From positions 1 through 64,000 of the forward strand of contig CAJNDS010002227.1 of NCBI GenBank assembly GCA_905221605.1: DNA of 64,000 nt, written 5' to 3'. Position numbers and translations under genes: made by a program. The notes beneath the pieces were generated by a model. That model was not told the origin of the DNA. It did no database searches and worked only from the letters and a program-made list of their open reading frames with translations. This document shows positions 1 through 11,256 of the stretch, piece by piece; positions within the stretch are counted from its first letter, which is position 1, and each line of letters opens with the position of its first letter. The DNA comes from Symbiodinium natans (lineage: Eukaryota; Sar; Dinophyceae; Suessiales; Symbiodiniaceae).

Positions 1-3000
1 CCCATGCCAGCAAACGGGCAAGTGCGCATGAAAGCTTGGCCCCAGTAATCATGAATGACTCTGGGCTGGCCAGCATGATATATGGCGAAGTTCGTTGTGT
101 CAACAAAGAACTGCTCTGCATTTATGCTTAGAGGCCCGTAGCTGAGTCCATTTTGGGTGTTCTGCAGATATGAGGGCTGGATCTTGCGGTCCGACATCTC
201 CCGAGCCTTCCCACGGGCCCAAGCCACATCAAGGACACCCCACGCCTCCTCCGAGATCCAGCACACATGCCCGGAAGTTGCCTTCATGCGTCGGGCAAAG
301 TCACTGTTTGTGGATTGTGACACAAACAGGGTTTTGTCTTTGCCGTAGCAGCTGTCTGCTTGCATGAAGCACGGCCGCAGCAAGTCGACCAGGCACTTTC
401 GAGTCTTGTGCGTTACGAAAAGCCCATCGATGCACTCTCGAAAGAAAGGCGACTTGCCACAATTGGACTCAGCAATGAGCACAGTAAATGTTCTGGGCCG
501 CACTCTGTGCTCAGGCTTGCGCGGGTTAAAGCACGCGTGGAGGTCTTGGTGACAAACCCAGCCGCACATGGTAAGAATGAAAGAGAGAGGGAACTCACGG
601 GCCACGCCACACTTCTCGGCAAAAAGGCACAGGACGGCCAGGAAAAAGGGCACAAACTTTGTCAAGTTGAGCGGCGAATGCCACGCATCGACTATTGTGC
701 CGGCAAAGGAGGGGCTTTCAGCAAGCCGCTGTCGCAGCAACGCCACCTCCGTGGACATGACCTCCTGCGCGGTCAACTGGAAATGATGCGGCTGGACCGG
801 CGACTCTGCGGGCAGGTCTAGGAACAAGCGAGCCAGGGCACTGGTATCGCGGGGATCCAGCTGCTGATGCGCGGTGTAGAGCTGAGCCACAGCTGCATGG
901 ATGGCTTCGCGCCGGGCTCGCCAGTAGGCGGCGGCAGCCGCGCTGCTGTCCTGATAAACATTCAGCATTGGAAGTGGACGGCTAGGACGAACCTGCTCAG
1001 CCATGTTGTGCAGGATGGAGAAAAAGCGATTATCGCGGCTGTAGACCTGCAGCAGAATTTCTTGCAGCTCGGCGGGGATGTAGCCAGCAGCGGTGTAGCC
1101 AGCAGCGGTAAGGCTGGAGCGCACGGCAGCGGCTAACGTCAATGGGCCAGGCGCTGCGAGAGCCAGGGTTGGATGGAGGTGACGCACATCCTGAGGGCCG
1201 CTGGAGACGAGAAACTCTGCTGCCTGCCTGAAATCCGCACCTATGCGAGGGTGCCCACACCACTGCCTGCGCTCCTCTGCACTTAACAACCCTGCAGCCT
1301 CTTTTAGCAAGGGCACGTAAAGCCAGGACCGGGTGGCTTGGACTGGCAGAGCTATGGCAGGCGACGGTGGCGCTGCACACTGCCAACTCCGAGGGATTCC
1401 CGGCAGTGGCAGAGACTCTGCACCCGCGGCTGCGGGAGCTGGAGCGCGAGGTGAATTCTCTACACCGTCTCTGCTGCACGGCGTGCTTGGTGTGCTTGGA
1501 ACAAGGACGGGGGAGGAGGATGCCCGGGCAGAAGGAAAACAAACACGGGTGTGTCTTCTCTGCGAGGAGCAAGCCCAATCTAACGCGGCATTCAAATCGT
1601 CTGGGTGCCGTCGGGCTGCCTGTCTTGCCGAAGCTGCCGGCACGCCCATGCTTTGCAGGGTGTTGCACATGGTCTGCACGTCGGGCGGCGTCGCGGCGCC
1701 ACCGTTCATATACAAACCATGGCCTGAAACCCCCGCACCTCTGTCAGAGCAGCGCGAAGAGCAGTCAGCAGAATTGAGCGCATCGGTGCGGTAATGGCCG
1801 GTTTCCAGCGCACCCCCCCTCATCAATGACCTGCAAGGACCATGAACCTGAGGCACCGCAGCAGACACTCGCCTGCGGTTTTGATGAGCCTCCCATTCCT
1901 CAACCTTCCGAAATAAAGAGGTGTGTAGGATCCTCTCTTCAGGACTGATGTCCTGCGGCGTGCCTCCTGCAATTGAGTCCGAGAGGTGCAAGGTTTTTTT
2001 TGGCGGGCTTTCGGGGGGGCAGGACACAGGGCTGAAGTCAACGCTGGCTCGGTCATTTGGTGAGTCGCAGTAACAGAGCCCTGAGTAATCGGAAGGCAGC
2101 GGCGACTCACACATGTCCTCATCTGCGTCTGGTTGGCTCTGACCCTGTGCCTCATCGCAAAACCGTGCTGCAGCAGACTGAAGTTCTTCCTGCGTGGGAG
2201 GAAGTACCGATGCTGCACTGCTTGTGGGGGGGGCCCACAAAGGAATGCATAGAGACGAGCAGGGAGACGCTGCGTGCTGCTGGGTGGGCAGATTGCCAGA
2301 AGCGAAACCGTCCGCTTCACGAGACCTGGAAGACCTGGACGAGTCTAGCACTGTTGTGGCGACGCTCCTGGGAGAAGAAGAGGCAGGGCAAGAACTGCAA
2401 TGACGCGGCAAAGCACAGGATGTGGCAGGGGTGAGCTGGGCAAGCGAAATGGTGGGAGGTGAAGGCGCAGCCGGCAGGTCTGTCACAGTGGAGGGTGTCC
2501 ACATGGCACCATTCATTGGGGGAGCAGGACAGGCCCCGTCGCCCTTTGGATTGCACGAAGCTTGGGGACGCCGCGCCACGCCAGCAAAGCCTTTGCGCTG
2601 CTCAGAGGGCCGCGCACATGCAACATAATGGCCCGGGCTCTCTGCGCAGTCCTCTGTGTAGAGCATGGCTTTGCTGGCGGGCAGCCGGGAGACCCAAGCC
2701 ACGGCAGTCTGCAACGACAGGTAACGGAAAGGCCTGCCGGGAAGGAATAGCACGGCGCACGTGCCTGGGTTATGGTACACCACCAAACCCGACGGAAAGA
2801 ATTCCGGCAAAGCGTCCACCGCTGTTGCTACCTGCTCGGTTTGAGTCGCGGGCAGCAAAAGCTCCAAACGACGCAGCCAGTGCAGGGAGTCCGCGCGCTG
2901 CAAGGCGCACAGCTGGAGACTTGGCACCGTCAGTCCTGTCAGGTCACTGCAGGACTGCCACCAACATTGCTCCGAGCTCCCGTTTTCTTTAGGGCACAAA

Positions 3001-3149
3001 TGACAAGCTGATAAAGCGGCAGCAACGGGCCCTGAACAACAGGTCGTGAATGACAGAGGACGGCGAGGGCAGGGTGACGTGCACAGGCGTGCACTGGCTG
3101 GACGCAGCTGTTTGCGCCAAACACGGTCTTGCAACCTGAAGTCGGGCAT
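1..3149 (-). CDS. Large P-loop protein with UBA-like segment, 3' end outside window
   Basis: A single open frame runs on the minus strand from an ATG at 3149 to the window edge, at least 1,049 codons with no stop and no intron needed. An in-frame TGA lies 12 bases upstream of the ATG, so this is the first Met unless a splice site lies between. Residues 49-67 hold four cysteines (C49, C52, C62, C67). Residues about 486-531 resemble a UBA ubiquitin-binding fold (LQSMGVPAASARQAARRHPD). A Pro/Ser/Ala-rich linker follows. Residues 893-900 are a Walker A motif, AESNCGKS, with an acidic SEEAW stretch further on that could be Walker B. The P-loop part resembles DUF3987-type primase/helicase-like ATPases; this is a family-level guess. 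No intron is needed, unlike the split genes to the right, so it may be a retroposed gene. The product and role are unknown. It could also be part of a mobile element. Confidence 0.72.
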   Translation of the reverse strand, partial: MPDFRLQDRVWRKQLRPASARLCTSPCPRRPLSFTTCCSGPVAAALSACHLCPKENGSSEQCWWQSCSDLTGLTVPSLQLCALQRADSLHWLRRLELLLPATQTEQVATAVDALPEFFPSGLVVYHNPGTCAVLFLPGRPFRYLSLQTAVAWVSRLPASKAMLYTEDCAESPGHYVACARPSEQRKGFAGVARRPQASCNPKGDGACPAPPMNGAMWTPSTVTDLPAAPSPPTISLAQLTPATSCALPRHCSSCPASSSPRSVATTVLDSSRSSRSREADGFASGNLPTQQHAASPCSSLCIPLWAPPTSSAASVLPPTQEELQSAAARFCDEAQGQSQPDADEDMCESPLPSDYSGLCYCDSPNDRASVDFSPVSCPPESPPKKTLHLSDSIAGGTPQDISPEERILHTSLFRKVEEWEAHQNRRRVSAAVPQVHGPCRSLMRGGALETGHYRTDALNSADCSSRCSDRGAGVSGHGLYMNGGAATPPDVQTMCNTLQSMGVPAASARQAARRHPDDLNAALDWACSSQRRHTRVCFPSARASSSPVLVPSTPSTPCSRDGVENSPRAPAPAAAGAESLPLPGIPRSWQCAAPPSPAIALPVQATRSWLYVPLLKEAAGLLSAEERRQWCGHPRIGADFRQAAEFLVSSGPQDVRHLHPTLALAAPGPLTLAAAVRSSLTAAGYTAAGYIPAELQEILLQVYSRDNRFFSILHNMAEQVRPSRPLPMLNVYQDSSAAAAAYWRARREAIHAAVAQLYTAHQQLDPRDTSALARLFLDLPAESPVQPHHFQLTAQEVMSTEVALLRQRLAESPSFAGTIVDAWHSPLNLTKFVPFFLAVLCLFAEKCGVAREFPLSFILTMCGWVCHQDLHACFNPRKPEHRVRPRTFTVLIAESNCGKSPFFRECIDGLFVTHKTRKCLVDLLRPCFMQADSCYGKDKTLFVSQSTNSDFARRMKATSGHVCWISEEAWGVLDVAWARGKAREMSDRKIQPSYLQNTQNGLSYGPLSINAEQFFVDTTNFAIYHAGQPRVIHDYWGQAFMRTCPFAGM

Positions 3150-4185
3150 GATGCGTTGTCACTCTCAGCATTGCCCAATAAACAACTTTCGGGCCTGGCC
3201 CTGACCTGCTGTCTGCGCCATCTCCGTGTACTTTCTCCCCAGCAATGCGCATCACCTGATACGCAGGCAAGAGTAAACGCGTTCACGCACTTGTGCACTT
3301 GTTGAAGTTCTTAGAGCTCGACACCAAGGAATGTTCATGTTGAGCCCAAGGTTCAGCTCATTTTCCTGGCAGTTTGCGAGTCAGCAACAGCAGTGATGGC
3401 GACTCTCTCAGAGTCAGGGACGTCAGGGACCTGCCTTCATGGCCTCATCCAAGACGAATGATTCCCACTCCTGCAAGTTGCGCCCGGCATGGCAAAAGCG
3501 TGTCTGGTCGCCTTGACCAGCCTCCAGGAAACGGTCCTCGACCGTTTCCTTCCGATGGCGCAAGCAAGGGGCACGCGCAAGCGTGGTGCGACGAAGCGAG
3601 CCTTCTGCAGCTTGGGCTTCTTGGAAACCTGAACGACAGGCATTCGCAAACACACAGCGGCTGCCGACGCTGGACATGGAAGTGCTCTAAATACGCACGC
3701 TGGGACATGGAGCCTTCTTTTTCTGGCCACAGCATTTTTTTGCCTCGTTTACACAAACACCGTTTTCTGGCTGTCAGACTCTGCTTGCTGTGGCTAGCCG
3801 GCTAGCCTCCTCGCCCTTGCGCGGCATCGGCATCTCATCCTTCCATGCCTGCGCTGTATCTGCATGTGTGCGGAAATGGTATGTGCATCAACGAAAGGTC
3901 CTTGTTGATGACCACCACTCCAGCCTAGCAGGACACGAAGACAGGGCACACGTGAGATTCACAAGTGCCTTTACTGATACAGGGGAGCGTGGCTTTGAAC
4001 CGGGTTGCGTAACTTCAGCGCATTCACAGCAGGGTCAAGCGTTCAACTTAGATCTGCACGGGCGTGCGCAGCGTGAGTTGACAGCGTTGGTCCAGATATT
4101 CTTCAGGATGGAGCCCGTCCTGACGACAAGACAAGGAAGGACGAGTGACGATTTAGCATGGTTGCTGGAGCCGCTGGAATGCAAC
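3150..4185. other. Intergenic stretch, no gene supported
   Basis: Both strands carry overlapping short open frames around 3374-3805. None has splice signals or a recognisable motif that separates it from antisense shadow, so none is called. Base composition is similar to the coding regions on either side, so a missed exon on the minus strand around 3440-3680 is possible. Confidence 0.4.
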
Positions 4186-5072
4186 TCAGAGCGCCGCCAT
4201 CAGGCGACAGATGTGCTCTGGGAAGGACATCTGAGCCATGCAGTGAGCTGTTATAAAGCGCCATGGCCGCTGTTCCACGGCCTGCTTCGTGGGGTCATAA
4301 CCATCCGTTCCCTGCGACTCAAGCATTACTGCGCTCGGCGGATGAGGTGAATTCACTGCGCTAGCACAGTTTTTCTGCACCTGCTTCAAGGGCAGGCCAT
4401 CCGGCAGGCGCATCTCCAGGTCGTCTGCCTTATAGATTTGCACGCAGGACAGAGGCATGTGTTTACAACAGAGCTACGAAAGATGCGCCTTGGAGGTATT
4501 CCCTGCGTTGGCCACCTTGGCAGCCTGCGGCACGGTGAACAAACATCCATGAGGCAGTACTATTGTCTTCACTGCTTTGGGCCCTGCCAGCTGGTAATGT
4601 CGAACCAGGGTCGCGAACTCGTCAGACATCTGGCCGCGGAAGCCAATGTGTTTGCAGACAGGACGGAAGAACCGGACTCACGGACAACGAGGTGGTGCAA
4701 AAAATGCCTTTCGGACCGATGTTCGACAACACCTGCAGCACTGCTTGTTACGGGGTTTGCATTGCGCGTGTGAGTCATGTGTGGAACGGGCTAGTGTCCA
4801 TTGGTGCCTGAAGCAGCAAGCGGTTGGTTGGAAACTGGAGCGAAGCTCGAGCACTCACGGCGTTGGAATTGTTGGAACTGTTGGGGTGAAGTCTGCTCGA
4901 GAAGGAAAGGGCGGTCTGGAGGCGCAGCAGTCCAGTGGATTAACTCGAGACTCAGTCCCGTGCACTATGACAGTTGGCAGCCCACGAGACACTCGCTGGC
5001 GGCCCTTTTTGGCGTCAACCGCTAGAACCTTGTCTGATAGAAGCGTGGGATGGACAACCACCGTCCATGCGC
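4186..5072 (-). CDS. Small multi-exon gene, unknown function
   Basis: Four minus-strand segments can be joined in phase: 5072-4859 (acceptor ACATAG, donor GTGAGT), 4732-4708 (acceptor CTGCAG, GC donor), 4629-4489 (47 codons beginning MSDEFATLVRHYQ, GC donor) and 4428-4186 (acceptor TATAAG, 80 residues then TGA). The third exon (HGCLFTVPQAAKVANAG) and fourth exon (ADDLEMRLPDGLPLKQVQ) have protein-like composition and no repeats. The introns are short (about 60-130 bases), and two use GC donors. The 5' end is not resolved: a further candidate exon at 5394-5288 has splice-like ends but does not match in phase. No family is recognised. An alternative is a decayed gene whose apparent introns are frameshifts. 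Confidence 0.42.
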
Positions 5073-7290
5073 CTATGTTCGAGTAGTGACACGTCAGCAA
5101 GCATCTTTGCGCATCACAAGGGGGGGGCGTCAACACACGTCAGACAGTGAAAAACACATCACCCCAATGTGGATGCTACCGCAGAGAATTACCCATCATT
5201 CGAGAGAATACACATCACAAGATACGAAACCCCAACGCGGACTCTGTTTTCGGCGGTCAGCCACTGAGACCTCAAAATCCGCCGAGCCTCGCGGACGCCC
5301 ATGTTTCCAGCCATTTGTACATCAATCTGGCATACCTTTTGGCAGCAAATCCCGAAGGAGACACTCGATTTTTGTCAACATACGGAACGTTGATCTTCGA
5401 AGCCTTTACTTGTGCGTTAGACGCCTGGGACCTGCACCTGCTCGAGCGCACACTGCCTGCCCGACGGCCTGCTGCATGTGTCTGGTGCACCAAACCCTGC
5501 GATGGAGACTGCTTTTGACATAGAAAATGTGTGCTAGACCAGCTAGCGCGGAAACTTCCTGCCAGCTGCCTTCAACGAACTGAAGCCGTGGTGGCAGCTT
5601 GGTTCAGGCAAAACTCCAATGTGGCTGTTTGACGCAGGCTCTTCCTCCGACCATGGGCGTGGGGCGATTTGCACGCCAGACACCATTGTGGACGTTGCAT
5701 AGGCTGAAAACTGGACAGCTAGGCTCAGTGTCGGGTCCTGCGCGGAATTGCAAGACCCCAATGTGGACGCCGATCGATGTGTACACCGAGCGATGCGAGT
5801 TAAACCCCCCCCCCTCACCCAGTACGTTGCACAAAGCATGTGGGCATGTTCAAAGACGGCGTGACAGGTTGTGAAATGCATCTTGTCCCACAGACGTGCA
5901 GTATCCCTTTCACAGTCCGTTGTAAAAAAGGTCAGCACGCAACATCGAGACATCTGCGTCACCCAAGAGAAGGGTAAGAGCAGGCGCAACTTTATTGCAA
6001 GGGCTTCAGCAGTATATTTGGATCAGGGTGGTGTGGCCGGAGCGCCAACAAAGCAAAGTACGATGGATGTCGGAATGCTCCCTTGGGGGCTGCTTTACAA
6101 CAGCCATGTCTGCTACACATTCCTTTTTTTCTCTCCTTCGCACCGAGCACTGCGCAACCCATGTCGAAACTATAGAGAGCCCCCCCTGATCCCTAAACTC
6201 GGCCCAACCGTAGAAGCCCTGAGCCCGAAACCGCAACCCTAACCTTCCCTCTCCAGAAACACGGAGCAAGTGTGCTTTAGATACTCCACCTATTTTCCAC
6301 AGATTCGAAACCAAGAAAACAAAAGGTCAGTGATTCTCCGCATCTTTCCGGCATAATTTGAGGCTCGCTGGAAGTACTGACAAGTGCCGGTGTCACGAGT
6401 ATTTCTCGATGCGGCAGGAACAGTCTTTCGCGTGGACTCTTGGTTGCCCAGCCCCCCAAAAAGCCTGACTCCCCGAAGTCCTAATGTGGAGAGCCGACTA
6501 TCAGCTGGCCTCACCAGACTTCTAAACGCCTGAACCCCCAAAATCGAAGACCTGAACGAGCCAGCTTCAGACGGCGGAAAACATGTCGAGAGCCGACTCA
6601 TCAGCTGGCCTCATCACACCGCAGCGAAAACCACCATTCGCCCCGCGGCGGAATGAACTTTAGGGTTGAGGATTTATGGTATACATATCCAGGTTTTCGT
6701 TTGGGTGTCTGGGGCCAACATCTCAGCTTCAATCACTCTGCGAGGAAAAAGAAGCCTCGTCTCATAGTGAAATGGCTCTGCACGTTGTGCAGACGCTCTA
6801 ACCTGGCGCAGAGAGTCTGAAGGTTAGAGGCCAGTTGCCAGGTCATGAGCTAAAGACAGACGTGTGTGAGGCCAGACTACAGTGAAGCCCTCTACTTGAC
6901 AAGTACAACAGCAATGCGAAAGCGTCTACGTACGAAACCTGTACCTTGTCACCCGCTGCTGCAAAAGCTGCCAATCATCGCCAGCTGCCTCAGGAGGGAA
7001 TGCGTCGGTGCATAGTGTGCTTTGTCTGGGAGAACGAGAACGTCCAGAAGTTTCGTAGATTCACCTATGCGGCGGATACCCGGGCATTTTGCAAGGGAAT
7101 GTTCCTGATTTCTCCCTGAATGAATACAGACTTGCAATAACCTTTCCACCAAGAACGCAGACTGTCGATGGGCTACAGATTTGCACGCCCTCAGCCGTTA
7201 ACGACCGAGCTGTCCCGAACCCTCGGATTTGTTGAGCCTTGCAAACGCCCAACTCCACAAAGTCTACGTAAGCCTAACTCAACAATGGCT
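5073..7290. other. Gene-poor stretch with weak candidate exon
   Basis: No gene is supported here. A minus-strand segment 5394-5288 (INVPYVDKNRVSPSGF...) has an AAG acceptor and a GC donor. The opposite strand is also open (5147-5518), and I cannot decide between them. The phrase 'ccaatgtgga' recurs with small changes at about 5164, 5610, 5690 and 5758, which looks like a degraded dispersed repeat. Telomere-like fragments begin near 6230. Confidence 0.35.
6489..6613. repeat. 25-26 bp direct repeat flanking a 74-bp insert
   Basis: The sequence gagagccgactatcagctgg (continuing cctca) at 6489-6513 recurs, with one extra base, at 6588-6613. The sequence between is a degenerate telomere-like stretch (ctaaac, cctgaaccc). 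On the minus strand each copy contains TGAG|GCCAGC. A GC-AG intron running from one copy to the other would remove the insert and one repeat copy. This is the layout expected of an inserted element with target-site duplication. Confidence 0.5.
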
Positions 7291-7299
7291 GAGGGTTCG

Positions 7300-7655
7300 T
7301 GGGATGTTCACTAATCCGCCGAGGCCTCGGCCCGGAGGTGCATAGGTTGTCACCCCGTCACCCCCCACACACCCAATACCCTTTTGGCCTCAAATGGGTA
7401 CCCCCCCTAAGAAAGCGGGGTCCGCAAGCGGACGGTTCGCCAGGACCAGAGGCAGCTCCCAGCCCCCTTTTCCCACCCTACCCCCCCCAACCCCCCCCCC
7501 TCCCCCCCCACCCCCCCCCTGCCCCCCCCCCCAACCCCCCCTTAAACCTTAAGCCCGAAGCACACCCAAAGCGTGAACCTTGAGCCCTAAGCCCTCAATC
7601 CTAAACTAACCCTCAACCCTAAACCCCAAACCCCAAGCCATAAACCCGGAACCCT
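7300..7655. repeat. C-rich tract with telomere-like repeats
   Basis: Runs of 6-10 C dominate 7380-7545, followed by degenerate CCCTAAA units (aaccctcaaccctaaacccc) to about 7650. The proline-rich open frame here is a product of the C tracts and is not called. Confidence 0.7.
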
Positions 7656-7685
7656 GGGCGCTGCGGAATCACCATGCTCACGCGG

Positions 7686-7892
7686 ATGCGCTGGGCCGGG
7701 CCGAGGCGGGTCGCGTAGCGTTAAAATTAAGCTTCGCAATAAGAAACGCCGATGTTCAAGCACCTTTCGTTCGATGACAGTACACAATCATGCGCTGGGC
7801 CGGGCCGAGGCGGGTCGCGTAGCGTTAAAAGTAAGCTTCCCAATAAGAAACGCCGATTTTCAAGCACCTTTCGTTCGATGACAGTACACAAT
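7686..7892. repeat. Tandem duplication, 104-bp unit, two copies
   Basis: The unit starting atgcgctgggccgggccgag at 7686 is repeated from 7790 with only a few substitutions. It ends in acagtacacaat in both copies. The first half is GC-rich and the second half is AT-rich. Confidence 0.85.
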
Positions 7893-8100
7893 TTGAATAG
7901 ACTTTCTTTTTTTGTCCGAAGACATACAGATTTCCAATTACTTTCAATGAAGAGATGCGGTTTTTGGACAAGCTTTCTATGAACAAATACAGATTTTCAG
8001 CAAGCTTTTCATTAAGAAATACAGACTTTCAATAAGCTTTCCATGAAGAAAGACGGTTTTCTGTTTAAGCTGCCCATGAAATACAGATTTTCAACCAGCT
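7893..8100. repeat. Degenerate tandem repeat, roughly 45-bp unit
   Basis: About four diverged copies of a unit like aatacagattttcagcaagc followed by tttccatgaagaa occur between 7915 and 8098. They lie directly after the 104-bp duplication and share its AT-rich motif (aagaaacgccgattttcaag). Confidence 0.6.
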
Positions 8101-8339
8101 AAAGTGACACATACATGGTGTCCTGCGCCGTCTGCGCATCAAGCGTCCCCCGTAGCAATGCGCAACGTGAGGAACCCAAAAGAGGGAAGGGGGGGGGTCT
8201 ACCCCCAGTGCATACCCCCAGTAAAACCCAATAAAACCCAGAACACCCAGCAAACTTTACTATGGTCCCCATATCAAATTTTTTCGACGAACTAGCGCGC
8301 GCACACCCCATGAATTTTGCAAGGGAATGTCCCGGAATG

Positions 8340-9178
8340 ACCTTGGAGCTAAGGAGCTGAGGAGCTTAGGAGCTTAGGCGCTTAGGAGCTTAAAACCTTG
8401 CCCGCTTAGGAGCTCAGGAGCCTTAGGACCTTGGCCGCTTCGGCGCTTAGGAGCTTCGGAGCTTAGGAGCTTAGGCGCTTAGGAGCTTAGGAGCTCAGGA
8501 GCTTAGGCGCTTAGAAGCTTCGGACCTTGGCCGCTTAGGCGCTTAGGAGCTTAGGAGCTTAGGAGCTTAGGCGCTCAGGAGCGAAGGAGCCTTAGGAGCT
8601 TCGGAGCTTAGGAGCTTAGGCGCTTAGGCGCTTAGGAGCTTAGGAGCTCAGGAGCTTAGGCGCTTAGAAGCTTCGGACCTTGGCCGCTTAGGCGCTTAGG
8701 AGCTTAGGAGCTTAGGAGCTTAGGAGCTCAGGAGCTTAGGCGCTCAGGAGCGAAGGAGCCTTAGGAGCTTCGGAGCTTAGGAGTTTAGGCGCTTAGGAGC
8801 TTAGGAGCTTAGGCGCTCAGGAGCTTAGGCGCTTAGAAGCTTAGGAGCTTCGGACCTTGGCCGCTTAGGCGCTTAGGAGCTTACGAGCTTAGGAGCTTAG
8901 GAGCTTAGGCGCTCAGGAGCGAAGGAGCCTTAGGAGCTTCGGAGCTTAGGAGCTTAGGCGCTTAGGCGCTTAGGAGCTTAGGCGCTCAGGAGCTTAGGCG
9001 CTTAGAAGCTTCTTGGGCGCTTAGGAGCTTAGGAGCTTCGGACCTTGGCCGCTTAGGCGCTTAGGAGCTTCGGAGCTTAGGACCTTGGCCGCTTAGGAGC
9101 TTAGGAGCTTAGGAGCTTAGGGCCTTAGGAGCTTAGGAACTTAGGAGCTTAGGAGCTGAGGAGCTGAGGAGCTTAGGA
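8340..9178. repeat. AGGAGCTT 8-bp array with 169-bp higher-order period
   Basis: About 840 bp consist of the 8-mer aggagctt and variants aggcgctt, tcggagctt and aggaccttggccgctt. Marker variants recur together: 'gcgaaggagcc' begins at 8581, 8750 and 8919, exactly 169 bp apart. The 'cggaccttggccgctt' block recurs at about 8521, 8674, 8851 and 9039. The array therefore grew by duplication of multi-unit blocks, as in higher-order satellites. No coding potential is seen. Confidence 0.9.
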
Positions 9179-9287
9179 AACACCATTTTTAAAAATTTGC
9201 GAGAGTTTTGTTCCTACACAAAGCGCGGGAACTGCCATGCACATGCTCTCCCGCGACGCGTCTTCCGCACAAGGCGCGTCTAACGCG

Positions 9288-9378
9288 GACAACGCGGAAA
9301 ACGCAGAAAGCGCGGAAAGCGCGGAAAGCGCGGAAAGCGCGGAAAGCGCGGAAAGCGCAGAAAGCGCAGAAAGCGTAG
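9288..9378. repeat. 9-bp tandem repeat gcggaaagc
   Basis: About nine copies of gcggaaagc lie in a row. Because the unit is 9 bp, the minus strand is open as a repeated Leu-Ser-Ala tripeptide (9433-9173). That open frame has no other protein-like sequence and is not called as a gene. Confidence 0.8.
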
Positions 9379-11256
9379 TGTTCATTAGACCTGATGATTC
9401 ATGGCCGCTGGAGTAAGTTTCCCCGAAAATCAACTTACAAACCCATAGAACTTAGCGAATGAGAGAGTGCGAGAGAGAAGAGACAGAGATGCAACCAACA
9501 CGCTTAAAGCCGCTAGGCGGTGAAGCCCCTAACATGCTAAACCTGAAAAACCTAACCGTAAACAACCCTAAAACCCGAAGCCTTCAACCCTGGACCCTAA
9601 ACCCTCAACCCTAAACCCTCAACCCTGGCCGACTTTCCTGGTTCCGACCCAAAGCAGAGGAGGAGGCCGTGCTGCTGACAACCGGGGCAAGACTGGCAGC
9701 CTCCCGGACACCTGCGTGTCTGCCCCTAGACCACAGTAGGGGGTCAGGGGTTTGGGGGGTTTGGGGGGTTTGGGGTTTAGGGTTAGGGTTGAGGGTTTAG
9801 AGTTTAAGGGTTTAGGGTTTAGGGTGAGTTTAGGGTTAAGGTTCAGGGTTTAGGTTTAGGGTTTAGGGCCTGGAGTTTGGGGCAGGGTTTCACACGGCTT
9901 GTTAGAGTCTAGGAGGCTCCGTACTGGGCATATCGGGTTCCCGTTGAGCTGCAGCATCGCTGTCTAGCATTCAAAGGGATGTTTATCTTCAACGAAAATG
10001 TTTCGGGTTTAGGGATGGGGGTTTAGGGTCCTTGTAAGAAGCCATATGTATTGCTTAGTTCAGGCATATTGGGCTCACTAGGTCACACATGCCCAAAACA
10101 CAAGACCCCAGCGAAACTGAAGCAGAGTTAGAAGCGGAAGACCTAAACCCTAACTCTCCCATGTATTTCGCTAACGCCATGGCATGGAACCCTGCAACCC
10201 TAAACCCCAAACCCCAAACCCTTAACCCTAAATCCTAAACCCTAGCCCTGACCCTTAAACCCTGAAGCCTAAAGCCTAAAACCTCGGAGCGCCTGTGTCG
10301 GAGTTGTGCCGCATCAGTTGCAGGGTCCTCTTCTCCGCCCTGTCTTGCCGCTTCCCAACGACACCTCGGCGGAGCTGCTCAGGGGTTCAGGCCTTGAGGG
10401 TTTAGGGTTCAGGGTTTAGGGTTTATAGGGTTTGGGGTTTAGGGTTCAGGGTTTAAGGTTTGGGGTTTTGGGTTTGGGGTTCAGGGGCTTGAAGATTCAT
10501 GGGTACATATGAGAGTTGTTCTATATCCTTGTTCCATGCCTGCCAATTAGGATCCCTTGCGCTTCGCCCTTGCGCCAACCTTGCGCGGGCTTGCGCACGC
10601 GAGGTTTTCGCAAGTACTTGTAGATGTGGAGGGTCAAAATAAACATCGCCAAGAGATAGCTTGCGCAGAGCTTGCGTTCGTCCTTGCGCGAGCTTGCGTG
10701 CGCTCGAGAGGTGTGCGCGTTTATCACGAAGGACATTTTCCCTAATCGACATCCTAAGTATCTCACAAGTACCCGCCAAAAAGAAGAACCCTCAAAAAAA
10801 AAGGGTTCTAAGTTATAAGTCCCCAACATAAGGTCCTAGCCATATTGAACACACTTAGAACGCTTGGGGCTAGGGTTCAGCGTTTCTGGGTTTAGGGGTT
10901 TAGGGGTTTAGGGTTTAGCGTTTAGGCTTTAGGGTTTGGGGTGCAGGGTTTCGCTAGAGAGCGGTGTCCCTTTCGTGCACCAGGAGCGAGGCTCTTGCCA
11001 TAAGGTCTAGTTGCAAAATGAACGTTAAAACACGAGAAAAAGGCCAGCGAAGTAGAAACACTGTCGGATGTTTAGCCGGAAATAGTACGTCAAACCGAGC
11101 CGAGAAACCTAACCACCCCGAAGCCTGTCACCTCCCCAAAGCCTGTCTGGGAGCGTGGGCTCTGAAGCGACTCGGCTGCCAAAAGAGGAGCCTTGAGACA
11201 GGGCAGGAGAGCTAGGGGACAGGGTGTGGGCTCCCTGTGTTTTGGGCAGACTTTAA

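Noticed and set aside
3374-3805. 143-residue plus-strand frame upstream of the P-loop gene
   Set aside because: Three minus-strand frames overlap it and no motif or splice signal distinguishes any of them.
5147-5518. 123-residue plus-strand frame
   Set aside because: Composition is acceptable, but the minus strand is equally protein-like with splice-like borders and fits the local gene direction. Neither is firm enough to call.
7299-7583. 94-residue proline-rich frame
   Set aside because: Driven by C homopolymers followed by telomere-like units; no other support.
8340-9178. CRISPR-like look of regularly repeated short units
   Set aside because: Units are contiguous without unique spacers, the genome is eukaryotic, and no cas-like gene is near.
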